Shown here: positions 6,912 to 13,916 of the stretch, in pieces | Numbering within the stretch: the first letter of the stretch is position 1 | How the letters are laid out: every line of letters starts with the position of its first letter | Assembly (NCBI GenBank): GCA_002359655.1 | Contig: DENL01000020.1 | Location: forward strand, 1-26,600 | Length of the DNA stretch: 26,600 nucleotides | Reading direction: 5' to 3' | DNA from: Rickettsiales bacterium UBA2645 | GTDB taxonomy: Bacteria > Pseudomonadota > Alphaproteobacteria > Rickettsiales > UBA1997 | Translations under genes and position numbers: made by a program | Notes under the pieces: model-generated | Seen by the model: only the letters and a program-made list of their open reading frames with translations | What the model was told of the DNA's origin: nothing | Databases searched by the model: none

Positions 6912-7772
6912 TTAGTTATTTTTCCTATAAATTTCGTCTAAAGTTTTGCCATCTTTAAGTTTCCAGCTATTCCAGCCATTTGCTGGAGAGCCGAGAACAA
7001 TTTGCGCTGCTGTTGAGGGGCTAGAGAAAATAAAGTCTTCTTGCAACTCATAATGTTCTCCTTTTCTGAGCAAAATTTTATCCTGAATCAGAGTATTTCT
7101 GATTGATGGTGGAGATGATTCTTGAAATGTTTTTGAAAGCTCTATTGCGCATTTTGCGCCTTTAAAAATTACAAAACCTTCTTCGTTGTATTTCCCTTGT
7201 CCAAACTGTCCTTTGTTGTTTTTGCACTCAAAAACCAAATCATCTTTTTTTTCTTGAGCCACTTCTTGAAAAAGGTTTAAGCCTAAAACTGAAACTAAAA
7301 TTGAAATGGTTTCAAAATTATCGATTAAGTCCGCCTCAACTGATTCACTTAAATGCGGCTTTCTTGGTTTTGATTGTTCGGAGTTGTGAAGTTTGCAGCG
7401 ATTAGCTTTCGCAGCGTTTTGGTAAAAAAGCCATTCAAGATATTTGACATGAGTTTTGGTAAAAAATCCTGTTTTTGAGGTGAAGGAAATTGCGTAATCC
7501 CAAAAATCCATTCTGGCGTTGTGCGTGTTCAAGCGCTGAATAAAATTTTCTGTTTCTCCAATGTAAACTTCTGGCTTAGAGTGATCTTGCGAGGATGTTG
7601 CCAAAATATACACCGCTGGCGAGTTTAAATTTTCTCTTATTTTTGCCAGATCAACTTTTGAGCGCGGGATGTAAGTTGCCTCTACTATTCTGCTGGTAAT
7701 GCTTGCGGTTTTAATGCTTTTAGGATCTCCGTCTGGCAGAAATATTTCGATGGTTTTTGGTTTACTGGTCAT
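6912..7772 (-). CDS. GIY-YIG nuclease with C-terminal DUF4357
   Basis: A 286-aa predicted DNA nuclease. The GIY-YIG core spans about 50-130: AVYILAT (53-59) and VYIGETENFIQRL (69-81) stand for the two halves of the signature, with R80 as the catalytic arginine and E113 in KYLEWLF as the metal-binding glutamate. The C-terminal region (about 205-280) has the GFVIFKGAKCAIE ... IRNTLIQDKIL ... FSSPSTAAQIVLGSPANGWNSWK pattern of DUF4357, usually found attached to GIY-YIG or restriction-type proteins. The gene lies between two paralogous XRE regulators, 7 bp behind the first. Substrate and biological role are unknown; a defence or mobile-element function is inferred from the setting. Confidence 0.85.
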   Translation of the reverse strand: MTSKPKTIEIFLPDGDPKSIKTASITSRIVEATYIPRSKVDLAKIRENLNSPAVYILATSSQDHSKPEVYIGETENFIQRLNTHNARMDFWDYAISFTSKTGFFTKTHVKYLEWLFYQNAAKANRCKLHNSEQSKPRKPHLSESVEADLIDNFETISILVSVLGLNLFQEVAQEKKDDLVFECKNNKGQFGQGKYNEEGFVIFKGAKCAIELSKTFQESSPPSIRNTLIQDKILLRKGEHYELQEDFIFSSPSTAAQIVLGSPANGWNSWKLKDGKTLDEIYRKNN

Positions 7773-7779
7773 GCTCGAG

Positions 7780-8040
7780 CTATCTAAATTTCTGCTTAAT
7801 AATTTTCTTACTAACTTTCACACCTACCGAATCTTTCTCGTCAATAAACTCAACTCCGCTATCCTCGAAGAATTTAACTAGTGCGATTATTGTGCTTTTG
7901 TTGTTGCCGAGTTCTTCGTTTGGATTGGTTGTCTCGATATTTTTGATGGTGGGAGCCGAAACGCCTGATTTTTTAGCTAACTCTTCTTGAGTCATGCCTA
8001 GTGCTGTTCTGGCTAGTTTGATATGTAAGCTTAAAATCAT
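7780..8040 (-). CDS. XRE-type helix-turn-helix regulator (first gene of the cassette)
   Basis: An 86-aa Cro/C1-type DNA-binding protein: HIKLARTALGMTQEELAKKSGVSAPTIKNIE (about 6-36). A longer reading from 8151 is possible, but its extra 37 residues are low-complexity, while ATG at 8040 gives an N-terminus aligned with the paralogue at 6647-6868 (MILxxxIKxxR). I therefore use 8040. After the HTH comes a second small domain with ALVKFFEDSGVEFIDEKD, common in XRE proteins. It is the promoter-proximal gene, 7 bp before the GIY-YIG gene, as expected for an autoregulating repressor. The palindrome at 8072-8087 lies just upstream. Confidence 0.85.
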   Translation of the reverse strand: MILSLHIKLARTALGMTQEELAKKSGVSAPTIKNIETTNPNEELGNNKSTIIALVKFFEDSGVEFIDEKDSVGVKVSKKIIKQKFR

Positions 8041-8071
8041 AATTATACTTTTTAAATAAAATTTACTTGAC

Positions 8072-8087
8072 AGTATGTTTTTATACT
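8072..8087. promoter_or_regulatory. Palindrome AGTAT-N6-ATACT, likely operator of the XRE cassette
   Basis: Perfect 5-bp arms, 32 bp upstream of the XRE start at 8040, in the divergent region shared with the regulator at 8250. An extra half-site AGTAT lies at 8045-8049 on the minus strand. Position and symmetry fit autoregulation by the XRE protein. Confidence 0.45.
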
Positions 8088-8249
8088 TTAAATCTGTTAT
8101 TAGGTAAATTTTAGAAAAATTAGAACTGCAACACCCAGAGAGGTGAACCAATTTTTTTGTCTAAAGTTTAGCAGACGAAACAAGCCTTTTTGCTGCGAAT
8201 TCGTTAAACTTACAAGTCATTTTTATCTCAAAAAGATATTGAGGCGTAT

Positions 8250-8627
8250 ATGAAAGATTTTGATTTAACCGATGATCATAAAATTATTGAAAAAATCGGC
8301 AGAAGAATTTCCTTACTGAGAGAGAAGAGGGGAATGAGCATAGAAGAATTGGCTTTTGGAATTGGTATTTCTAATCAGCTTCTTTTTGATCATGAAATAG
8401 GAAGAATCAGAATAGCAGCCGATGTGCTGATTAGAATTGCTGAGGTTTTAAATTTAAAAATAATAAATTTTTTTCCGATTGAAGATGTTGGCGAAAAAAT
8501 TGGTATGCCTTTTTTAGATTATCAGGATTGTGAAATATTAGAACATCTTAGCCAATTAAGAAAACTTTCTGGCGAAGAATTGATTGATAGGTTTGTTAAG
8601 ATGCTGATTTCTGAGATTAAAAATTAA
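8250..8627 (+). CDS. XRE-family helix-turn-helix regulator
   Basis: A 125-aa protein with a Cro/C1 HTH at about 15-70: IGRRISLLREKRGMSIEELAFGIGISNQLLFDHEIGRIRIAADVLIRIAEVL. The helical tail DCEILEHLSQLRKLSGEELIDRFVKMLISEI may dimerise. The shape matches regulators seen in phage-like and alphaproteobacterial accessory regions. The start is supported by GAGG 8-9 bases upstream. It is divergent from the XRE/GIY-YIG/XRE cassette across a 209-bp shared promoter region and may regulate it. Confidence 0.85.
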   Translation: MKDFDLTDDHKIIEKIGRRISLLREKRGMSIEELAFGIGISNQLLFDHEIGRIRIAADVLIRIAEVLNLKIINFFPIEDVGEKIGMPFLDYQDCEILEHLSQLRKLSGEELIDRFVKMLISEIKN

Positions 8628-8966
8628 TCCAACCTCTTCCCAACTGTTGCAAAACAAAATTTTTTTCAGCGGAATTAGAGCAAAAACTTTGGCGATATAT
8701 TCTTTGCACCTTTTGCCTTAGTGGAAGAATTGCAAAAGAAAATTTTCCATTTCCCTTGCAATATTTTAATTGGCTTTTGCTAGTTTGCCGCTTGTTTAGC
8801 AAAAAAGATTTAGGACGAGTTTTAAAGTTCTACTCGAAAATTAGGTAGCGTAGCATTTTTATTGAGTTTGATTAATTGCAAATTTGTCTTTTTTAATTTT
8901 CATCATCGGCTTGTCTGATTAAAATAGGACATTGGTGTCTAGCCAATTGAAAAAATTACAAGTTTT
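8628..8966. other. 339-bp gap with no supported gene
   Basis: A minus-strand frame (8802-8617, 61 codons) is open here, but it overlaps the 3' end of the XRE gene, has no recognisable domain and no good start. A segment near 8655-8677 (CAAAA-T-run-CAGCGGAATT) nearly repeats one at 4661-4682 behind the rhuM-like gene, so both may be remnants of the same dispersed repeat. CGAGT and ACTCG (about 8816-8836) form a weak stem. The racemase promoter must lie near the right end. Confidence 0.4.
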
Positions 8967-9731
8967 ATGAATACTATCAATGATCCTAAACAATTTATCT
9001 CAAAATCAAAAACAATAGGCATTATGGGTGGTCTTGGGCCTTTTGCAGCTATTGAGGCAGAGAAAATTTTACTAAGTCATTATGTAAAAAACGGTGCTAA
9101 AAAAGACCAAGATTTTCCGCATTTTGTAATAAACATGTATTGCAAAACACCAGATAGAACATCTTATTTACTAGATCCAGAACATAATACCAATCCTACA
9201 AGTGCTTTGGTAAATTCTCTTAAAGAGCTTGAGAATGCAGGCGCGAATATCATCTTTATACCATGTAACACAGCGCATGCTTTTATAGGTGAGATAAATA
9301 AAGCTAAAAAACCAGAGACGATTATAGTAGATATGATTGAAGAAACTGGTATTTTTGCAAAATCAAAAGGTTTCAAAGAATTATTGCTTTTAGCAACTGA
9401 TGGTACTCTGAAAACCAGAGTCTATAATAAATACTTAGACAATATTGTTTCTCCAGAAATTGGCAGCGAGGAACAGCAAATTGTTATGGATATTATCTAT
9501 GGTGAAAATGGTGTGAAAGCTGGATATTCTGCGGTAGATAAAAGATTATCAACAAACAAGACTCCATGGTGGAAACTACAAACTGTTTTAAAATCATTCC
9601 CTAATGTTGATGCAGTTATCCTTGGATGCACTGAATTGCCAATAGCTGTACCACAAGAATTTCAGTCCGAAAAATTTATTAATCCCCTAGATGTTGTTGT
9701 AAAAAAATCTATATCGTTATTGCAAGATTGA
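8967..9731 (+). CDS. Aspartate/glutamate racemase family protein
   Basis: Cofactor-independent amino-acid racemase family, 254 aa, cytoplasmic. The start IGIMGGLGPFAAIEAEKIL (17-35) is the family N-terminus. The two catalytic cysteines are seen in PCNTAHAF (C100) and LGCTELPI (C221), with ATDGT (143-147) between them. This is the aspartate-racemase/YgeA-like branch rather than MurI, judging from the GGLGP and CNTAH motifs. Such enzymes supply D-amino acids or have broad specificity; the substrate cannot be read from sequence. Monocistronic, with no clear terminator before the tRNA genes that face it. Confidence 0.88.
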   Translation: MNTINDPKQFISKSKTIGIMGGLGPFAAIEAEKILLSHYVKNGAKKDQDFPHFVINMYCKTPDRTSYLLDPEHNTNPTSALVNSLKELENAGANIIFIPCNTAHAFIGEINKAKKPETIIVDMIEETGIFAKSKGFKELLLLATDGTLKTRVYNKYLDNIVSPEIGSEEQQIVMDIIYGENGVKAGYSAVDKRLSTNKTPWWKLQTVLKSFPNVDAVILGCTELPIAVPQEFQSEKFINPLDVVVKKSISLLQD

Positions 9732-9777
9732 GTGCTGGGTTTTCTTAAACAGAGTAAAATGGGGATCTTGGGACTTT

Positions 9778-9795
9778 GCCAGACTAAGTTCTGGC
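9778..9795 (-). terminator. Small hairpin at the 3' end of the tRNA pair
   Basis: GCCAGA (9778-9783) pairs with TCTGGC (9790-9795) around a 6-nt loop. One arm includes the tRNA-Asp CCA end. With no T-run it may help processing or termination, but support is weak. Confidence 0.25.
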
Positions 9796-9868
9796 GGGAG
9801 TGACGGGACTTGAACCCGCGGCCTCATGCGTGACAGGCATGCGCTCTAACCAACTGAGCTACACCCCC
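9792..9868 (-). tRNA. tRNA-Asp (anticodon GTC)
   Basis: A cloverleaf is seen on the minus strand: acceptor GGGGGTG pairing with CACTCCC, D-arm GCTC...GAGC, anticodon stem CATGC/GCATG with loop CTGTCAC (anticodon GTC), and T-arm with TTCAAGT. Discriminator G is followed by an encoded CCA. It is 31 bp behind tRNA-Val and probably cotranscribed with it. Confidence 0.95.
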
Positions 9869-9899
9869 TTTTTTAGAAGGGAAAAACAAAAACTTTAAG

Positions 9900-9975
9900 T
9901 GGTGGGTGATGACAGGCTCGAACTGCCGACCCTCTCCTTGTAAGGGAGATGCTCTACCAACTGAGCTAATCACCC
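9900..9975 (-). tRNA. tRNA-Val (anticodon TAC)
   Basis: Minus-strand cloverleaf: acceptor GGGTGAT with ATCACCC, D-arm GCTC...GAGC, anticodon stem TCTCC/GGAGA around CTTACAA (anticodon TAC), T-loop TTCGAGC, discriminator A and encoded CCA. First gene of the two-tRNA unit. Confidence 0.95.
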
Positions 9976-10108
9976 CTAGATAAAACCTAATTTGCGATTG
10001 ATTTGGAAACGACCAAGAATTTTTGAACAAACTTTACCGACACAAAATTTAAAAAATTTTGCGTTTTGTAAATTGCCTAATTTTTTTTGGGAAATTGTTG
10101 CAAAACAT

Positions 10109-10162
10109 TTTCTTAAGAAATTTTTAAATCGAAACAGTTTTTTTTAAAAATTTCTTAAGAAA
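10109..10162. repeat. Perfect 20-bp inverted repeat with TTTCTTAAGAAA cores
   Basis: The arm 10109-10128 is the exact reverse complement of 10143-10162, with a 14-nt loop. Each arm also holds the 12-bp palindrome TTTCTTAAGAAA, so four half-sites are arranged symmetrically. It lies between the HU terminator and the tRNA-Val promoter side. It could be a strong hairpin (second terminator), a protein-binding site, or a short palindromic element. Confidence 0.7.
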
Positions 10163-10172
10163 GTGGGCAAAG

Positions 10173-10205
10173 AAAAACCCTTACACAAATTTGCGTAAGG
10201 GTTTT
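10173..10205 (-). terminator. Strong intrinsic terminator of the HU gene
   Basis: An almost perfect stem is built from AAAACCCTTAC and GTAAGGGTTTT arms that continue through a CAAATTTG centre. It is flanked by A/T runs on both sides, so it can stop transcription in both directions. It begins 11 bp behind the HU stop. Confidence 0.9.
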
Positions 10206-10215
10206 CTTGAAGAAA

Positions 10216-10488
10216 CTATTTTACAGAATCTTTTAAAGCTTTACCAGCAGAGAATTTTACTCTTTTAGAAGCTTTGATTTGAATTTCTTTTCCAGTTTGT
10301 GGGTTACGACCTTTTCTAGCAGCAGTTTTAACTACTTTAAAAGTACCGAAACCGATCAAAGTTACTACATCGCCTTTTTTCAAAGCTTTAGCAGTAGCTT
10401 TCAAGAAAGCTTCCAAAGCAGCGCCAGCATCTTTTTGAGATAGACCAGTTTGGTTAGCAATTTCTTTAATTAAGTCTGTTTTATGCAT
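10216..10488 (-). CDS. hup: DNA-binding protein HU
   Basis: A 90-aa histone-like nucleoid protein that bends and compacts DNA. The family signature is GFGTFKVVKTAARKGRNPQTGKEI, including the RNP tip of the beta arm that enters the minor groove. A longer frame runs to 10605, but HU proteins begin with M-x-KxDLI, so ATG at 10488 is used; GAGA lies about 9 bases upstream. It is monocistronic, with a TATAAT about 85 bp before the transcript start-to-ATG interval and a strong terminator behind. HU rather than IHF is likely, because it ends shortly after the KxSAGKALK segment. Confidence 0.95.
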   Translation of the reverse strand: MHKTDLIKEIANQTGLSQKDAGAALEAFLKATAKALKKGDVVTLIGFGTFKVVKTAARKGRNPQTGKEIQIKASKRVKFSAGKALKDSVK

Positions 10489-10579
10489 TGTTAGATCTCT
10501 TTTTAATTGATAATTAGAAATATTAAACATGCTTTGAAGCCGCTTGTAGGCTGCCTCCAAAGCAATGTCGGCGGCGGAA

Positions 10580-10608
10580 ATTATATTGAAGAAATTTGAA
10601 AGCAACTA
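10580..10608 (-). promoter_or_regulatory. Predicted HU promoter
   Basis: A perfect minus-strand TATAAT (10585-10580) with TAGTTG 17 bp upstream (10608-10603). This predicts a 5' leader of about 85 nt. The -35 match is poor. Confidence 0.5.
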
Positions 10609-10649
10609 CTAATTTGCAAAAATTAACAATGTGTCAGATTAACGCACAG

Positions 10650-11252
10650 CTAGCTTGCCGAAAAAATGTTTGTTTCGGTAACAATAAAATCAAGCTTCTG
10701 ATCGGTTTTTTCAAATGGCAGTTTATTCTCAGCCCTTTGAAAATCATATGCTAGACCTATGGTTGTTAATGAAGAATTTTTCTGCTTTATAAATTCTATT
10801 GTGCGATCAAAAAATCCTCCACCCATTCCAAGTCTTGATAAATCAAGATCAAAAGCAAGTAGGGGTAAAATTATAAAATCAGGAAAAACTTTTTCACCAT
10901 CTTGTGGTTCAAGAATATTGGAGAAAAATTTACTTGGTTCCAAAGCTTGATTTTTTGCAGCTAAAATAAAATCAAGTTGATGATTTTTTTTTACAATTTT
11001 TGGATAAGAAAATTTAATATTATTTTTTTGGAGATACTGCGCGATTAGATCGGTAGAGACTTCATTATTTGATGACAAATAAAGTGAGAAAATTTTTTCT
11101 GATTTCCGAAAATAAATTTTTGGCAAAAAATTAGTAATAAAATTTTGATTTATCTGCTCTGACTTTTTACTAACTTCTTCTTTTGTAAGGTTTGATCTTA
11201 TTGCTTTGAAAGCATTTCTTAAATTTTGTTTTTGCTCAAAAATATTTGGCAT
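10650..11252 (-). CDS. 5-formyltetrahydrofolate cyclo-ligase
   Basis: Converts 5-formyl-THF to 5,10-methenyl-THF with ATP, returning a storage form to the one-carbon pool. 200 aa, usual for the family. The C-terminal substrate/ATP signature LLAFDLDLSRLGMGGGFFDRTIEF (about 131-154) corresponds to the classic RLGYGGGYYDR, and the N-terminus has the basic KQNLRNAFKAIRSNL helix. A TTG codon lies directly before the ATG; I use ATG at 11252 because it gives the TGATG overlap with the zapA stop. Last gene of the trpB operon. The pairing with zapA recalls zapA-ygfA in many proteobacteria, but there is no room for 6S RNA between them here. Confidence 0.92.
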   Translation of the reverse strand: MPNIFEQKQNLRNAFKAIRSNLTKEEVSKKSEQINQNFITNFLPKIYFRKSEKIFSLYLSSNNEVSTDLIAQYLQKNNIKFSYPKIVKKNHQLDFILAAKNQALEPSKFFSNILEPQDGEKVFPDFIILPLLAFDLDLSRLGMGGGFFDRTIEFIKQKNSSLTTIGLAYDFQRAENKLPFEKTDQKLDFIVTETNIFSAS

Positions 11253-11572
11253 CAATGCTGGCGAATTTTTTTGATCATCTTGTTTAGATGTTGTGAGACA
11301 TTTTCCATATTTTCGCTTACCGCATCATAAATATCTTTTTCAGTAATCTCTGAATTACTTTCATCTTGTCTTGCAGAGTTTTGTAACTCTTCTTCCATTG
11401 TTAAAGCTGAAATTACTAAAAGAGTTTTTTCATCGATATTACGAAAAGAAAACGAAAGCTTGTTAACTCTTTCATTAAGCTTGCTTGCGATTTTAATTAG
11501 GTTTTCTTTTTCTGATTCTTGGCATTGGATTTTATATTTTGATTTGCCGATGGAAATTTCAATTTCAGCCAT
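11252..11572 (-). CDS. zapA: Cell division protein ZapA
   Basis: A 106-aa protein that bundles and stabilises FtsZ filaments at midcell. The N-terminal beta-rich head is AEIEISIGKSKYKIQCQESEKENLIKIASKLNERV, the usual pattern of ZapA where the I-x-G-x-x-Y-x-I core leads into a long helix. The C-terminal half is helical and should form the tetramer coiled coil. It overlaps the upstream coiled-coil gene by 8 nt and the downstream cyclo-ligase by 1 nt, so the three are translationally coupled. Confidence 0.88.
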   Translation of the reverse strand: MAEIEISIGKSKYKIQCQESEKENLIKIASKLNERVNKLSFSFRNIDEKTLLVISALTMEEELQNSARQDESNSEITEKDIYDAVSENMENVSQHLNKMIKKIRQH

Positions 11573-11912
11573 TTTTTTCTCCTAAAATTATTTCTTCGAT
11601 TTTTATCAAATCTGATTCTACTGCCTTAATCAGGCTTGAGCTTTGAGAGTGAATTTTTTCTAAACTGTCGCTGAGTTTTTTATTTTCTTCAATTAGCAAT
11701 TCATTCTCTTGTCCAAGCTCAGCCAAGCTTTGCTGCAGATTGTTAACCTCTTGTTGTAAATTCTGAGAATTATCAATGTGCAAATCTTCTAAAATCTCGG
11801 TTGTTTGCTTTTGTTGAATTTTTTCTTCAATTATTTTTTCCAGATTTTTTAATGAAGAGTTAAGCTCAATTCTTGCTTTATCGAATCTGATCTCGAAATC
11901 TTTTTTTGCCAT
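11565..11912 (-). CDS. Coiled-coil protein overlapping zapA (ZauP-like candidate)
   Basis: A 115-aa soluble protein predicted to be one long coiled coil: heptad-like leucine/isoleucine spacing runs from about residue 18 to 108 (LEKIIEEKIQ, LQQEVNNLQQSLAELGQENELLIEENKKLSDSL). There is no membrane segment. Similar coiled-coil genes precede zapA in other alphaproteobacteria; in Caulobacter the partner is ZauP, which works with ZapA on FtsZ. The 8-nt overlap with zapA supports the same partnership here, but coiled coils are hard to place by sequence, so the link is contextual. It overlaps the argJ stop by 1 nt. Confidence 0.7.
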   Translation of the reverse strand: MAKKDFEIRFDKARIELNSSLKNLEKIIEEKIQQKQTTEILEDLHIDNSQNLQQEVNNLQQSLAELGQENELLIEENKKLSDSLEKIHSQSSSLIKAVESDLIKIEEIILGEKNG

Positions 11913-13099
11913 TAGCTTCGGTAATCTTTGTTAATTTTGATATATTCTTCGTTTAAGTCACAAGTCCAAACCACCGATCTTTCAGCACCTAAAGACAAAT
12001 TGACAGAAATTTTTACTTCAGAATTTTTTAAATATTCGTGAACTAATCTTTCTACATAGTCAGGATGTTTGGAGCCGTTTTTAGTTAAAACGTGATCACC
12101 AATTTTTACGATGATTTTTTCAGGGCTAGCTTCTTTACAGGATTTACCAACTGCCATTACAATTCTTCCCCAATTTGGATCACAGCCGGCAATTGCAGTT
12201 TTTACCAAAGGTGAATTAGCAATTGCAAATGCTACTTCTTTAGCTTGGGTTTTATTTTTAGCCCCTTCAACTTCTATCTCGATTAATTTTTTTGCGCCTT
12301 CGCCGTCAATCACAATCATTTTTGCTAAGCCAAGACAAACTTCGTACAAAGCTTCTTTGAATGATTTTAATTCCTCAGCGTGAGAATCATTGATTTCATT
12401 ATTTTTTGCAGTCTTGGTAGCAAATAATAAAACTGTATCGTTGGTTGACTGGTCTGAATCGACGGTGATTGAGTTAAAACTTTCTTCAGTCACTTCTTGA
12501 AGTAAGTTTTGTAAAGTATTCGAAGCAATATTGGCGTCGGTAAAAATATAACCAAGCATGGTTGCCATATTTGGAGCGATCATTCCCGAACCTTTGGCAA
12601 AGCCGATTAGCGAAATTTCTATTCTACCAATCAGACAAGTTTTTTTGATGAGTTTAGGTTTAGTGTCGGTTGTCATAATCGCTCTTGAAGCTTTGTCCCA
12701 AGAGGTTTCTTTGTTATCAAGATTTTTAAATATTTCTGGAATTGCTGCGGTGATTAAATTGGCGTTTAAAATTTCGCCAATCACGCCAGTTGAAGAGACA
12801 AAGATTTCTTCTTTGCTGCATTGCAAAACTTCGGCAATTTTATTTGCAGTTTGCAAAACGGTTTCTTCGCCAATTCTTCCAGTGAAAGCATTAGCATTTC
12901 CAGCATTAACAACTAAAGCTTTAGCACTTCCTTGCTTGATATTTTTTTTGCACCAAACCACAGGAGCTGCAGGCATTGAAGAGCTGGTGAAAACGCCGGC
13001 AACATTAGCTGGTTCGTCAAAAGTTATTAATAATAAGTCGTCACGGTTTTTGTATTTGATGCCGCAATTTGTGGTAGCGATTTTGATGCCGTTAATCAT
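11912..13099 (-). CDS. argJ: Glutamate N-acetyltransferase / amino-acid acetyltransferase ArgJ
   Basis: Arginine pathway enzyme that transfers the acetyl group from N-acetylornithine to glutamate, and in bifunctional forms also makes N-acetylglutamate from acetyl-CoA. 395 aa, full length. It is made as a precursor that cuts itself before a threonine: KGSGMIAPNMATMLGYIFTDA (169-189) holds the site, with T180 as new N-terminus and nucleophile. TTG-type oxyanion residues are in SSTGVIGE (102-109). It starts 1 bp after the trpA stop and ends in TAATG with the coiled-coil gene. No other arginine gene is in the window. ArgJ is absent from classical obligate rickettsiae, so this organism is less reduced or acquired it. 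Confidence 0.95.
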   Translation of the reverse strand: MINGIKIATTNCGIKYKNRDDLLLITFDEPANVAGVFTSSSMPAAPVVWCKKNIKQGSAKALVVNAGNANAFTGRIGEETVLQTANKIAEVLQCSKEEIFVSSTGVIGEILNANLITAAIPEIFKNLDNKETSWDKASRAIMTTDTKPKLIKKTCLIGRIEISLIGFAKGSGMIAPNMATMLGYIFTDANIASNTLQNLLQEVTEESFNSITVDSDQSTNDTVLLFATKTAKNNEINDSHAEELKSFKEALYEVCLGLAKMIVIDGEGAKKLIEIEVEGAKNKTQAKEVAFAIANSPLVKTAIAGCDPNWGRIVMAVGKSCKEASPEKIIVKIGDHVLTKNGSKHPDYVERLVHEYLKNSEVKISVNLSLGAERSVVWTCDLNEEYIKINKDYRS

Positions 13100-13100
13100 G

Positions 13101-13916
13101 TTATTTTTTTATTTTGTCTGAAAATTCTGAGATTGTTTTCACGGTTTGGGCAACAATTTCTTTAGCAGATTTTTTAGCTAAAAAATTATCATTAATTTCT
13201 TTCACAATTGTTGATCCAACAACCACGCCATCAGCGCCGATTTTTGCGAACTCTCCTGCTATTTCAGGGGTTTTAATACCAAAGCCAATCACGATAGGCA
13301 AATCAGAAACTTTGCGTAAATTTTGCAAGCTCTTTTTATTGTCGACAACGCTTGCTGATCTTGTGCCAGTTATGCCAAGCATTGAGATTAAATATAAAAA
13401 TCCGCTGGCGTTTTTGGCAATTTTTTTAGCGCGTGCTTGATCAGTGTTTGGCGCTATCAAACTTACTAAATCAAGGTTTGAGCAAGAGATATGTGGTAGA
13501 ATTTCTGCTTCTTCTTCCAAAGGTAAATCAACAATTAAAATGCCATCAAAGCCTGATTTTTCTGCATCCATAAAAATTTTGCTTAGTCCATATTGCAAAA
13601 TTGGATTGTAATAACCCATCAAAATAAGGGGAGTTTTAGAATCAGACTTTCTAAATTCTGCTGCCATTTTCAAAACTTTTTTCAAAGTCATGCCGCCATT
13701 AATTGCGCGCTTGGAAGCATCTTCAATTATTGGACCATCGCCTGCTGGATCAAGAAAAGGGGCACCAATTTCGATAATATCGCAACCAGCTTTGGGCATT
13801 GATTTTAAAACTTCTAAAGATGTTTCGTAATCAGGATCGCCAGCGCAAATATAACCAACAAAAGCGCACTGTTTTTTGGCTTTTAGCTCAAGAAATTTTT
13901 CTTCGATTCTTTTCAC
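13101..13916 (-). CDS. trpA: Tryptophan synthase alpha chain
   Basis: Splits indole-3-glycerol phosphate into indole and glyceraldehyde-3-phosphate, and passes indole to TrpB. A TIM-barrel protein of 271 aa, full length. Catalytic E49 in DIIEIGAPFLDP and D60 in AGDGPII match the Salmonella numbering. The phosphate-binding end IGFGIKTPE and GADGVVVGSTIV is intact. The start codon is GTG, overlapping the trpB stop as GTGA, so TrpA synthesis is coupled to TrpB, as suits a 1:1 complex. Active-site residues are all present, so the gene looks functional. Confidence 0.97.
   Translation of the reverse strand: MKRIEEKFLELKAKKQCAFVGYICAGDPDYETSLEVLKSMPKAGCDIIEIGAPFLDPAGDGPIIEDASKRAINGGMTLKKVLKMAAEFRKSDSKTPLILMGYYNPILQYGLSKIFMDAEKSGFDGILIVDLPLEEEAEILPHISCSNLDLVSLIAPNTDQARAKKIAKNASGFLYLISMLGITGTRSASVVDNKKSLQNLRKVSDLPIVIGFGIKTPEIAGEFAKIGADGVVVGSTIVKEINDNFLAKKSAKEIVAQTVKTISEFSDKIKK

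Noticed and set aside
7780..8151. Longer 123-aa start of the XRE regulator
   Set aside because: The extra N-terminus has no HTH-like or conserved character and would cover the operator palindrome; ATG at 8040 aligns with the paralogue.
8617..8802. 61-aa minus-strand frame after the XRE gene
   Set aside because: Overlaps the XRE 3' end, has no domain and no start support; probably a chance frame or repeat remnant.
9824..10030. Minus-strand 68-aa frame ending GGVAQLVRAHACHA
   Set aside because: It runs through both tRNA genes; the peptide is the familiar false translation of tRNA sequence.
10489..10605. N-terminal extension of HU
   Set aside because: HU proteins begin at M-HKTDLI; the extension covers the promoter and leader.
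11240..11260. 6S RNA between zapA and the cyclo-ligase gene
   Set aside because: The common proteobacterial position was checked, but the two genes overlap here, leaving no space.
12558..13121. 187-aa frame antisense to argJ
   Set aside because: Hydrophobic shadow of a clearly real gene; the same applies to other frames opposite eptA, trpA, the CCA transferase and the IS.
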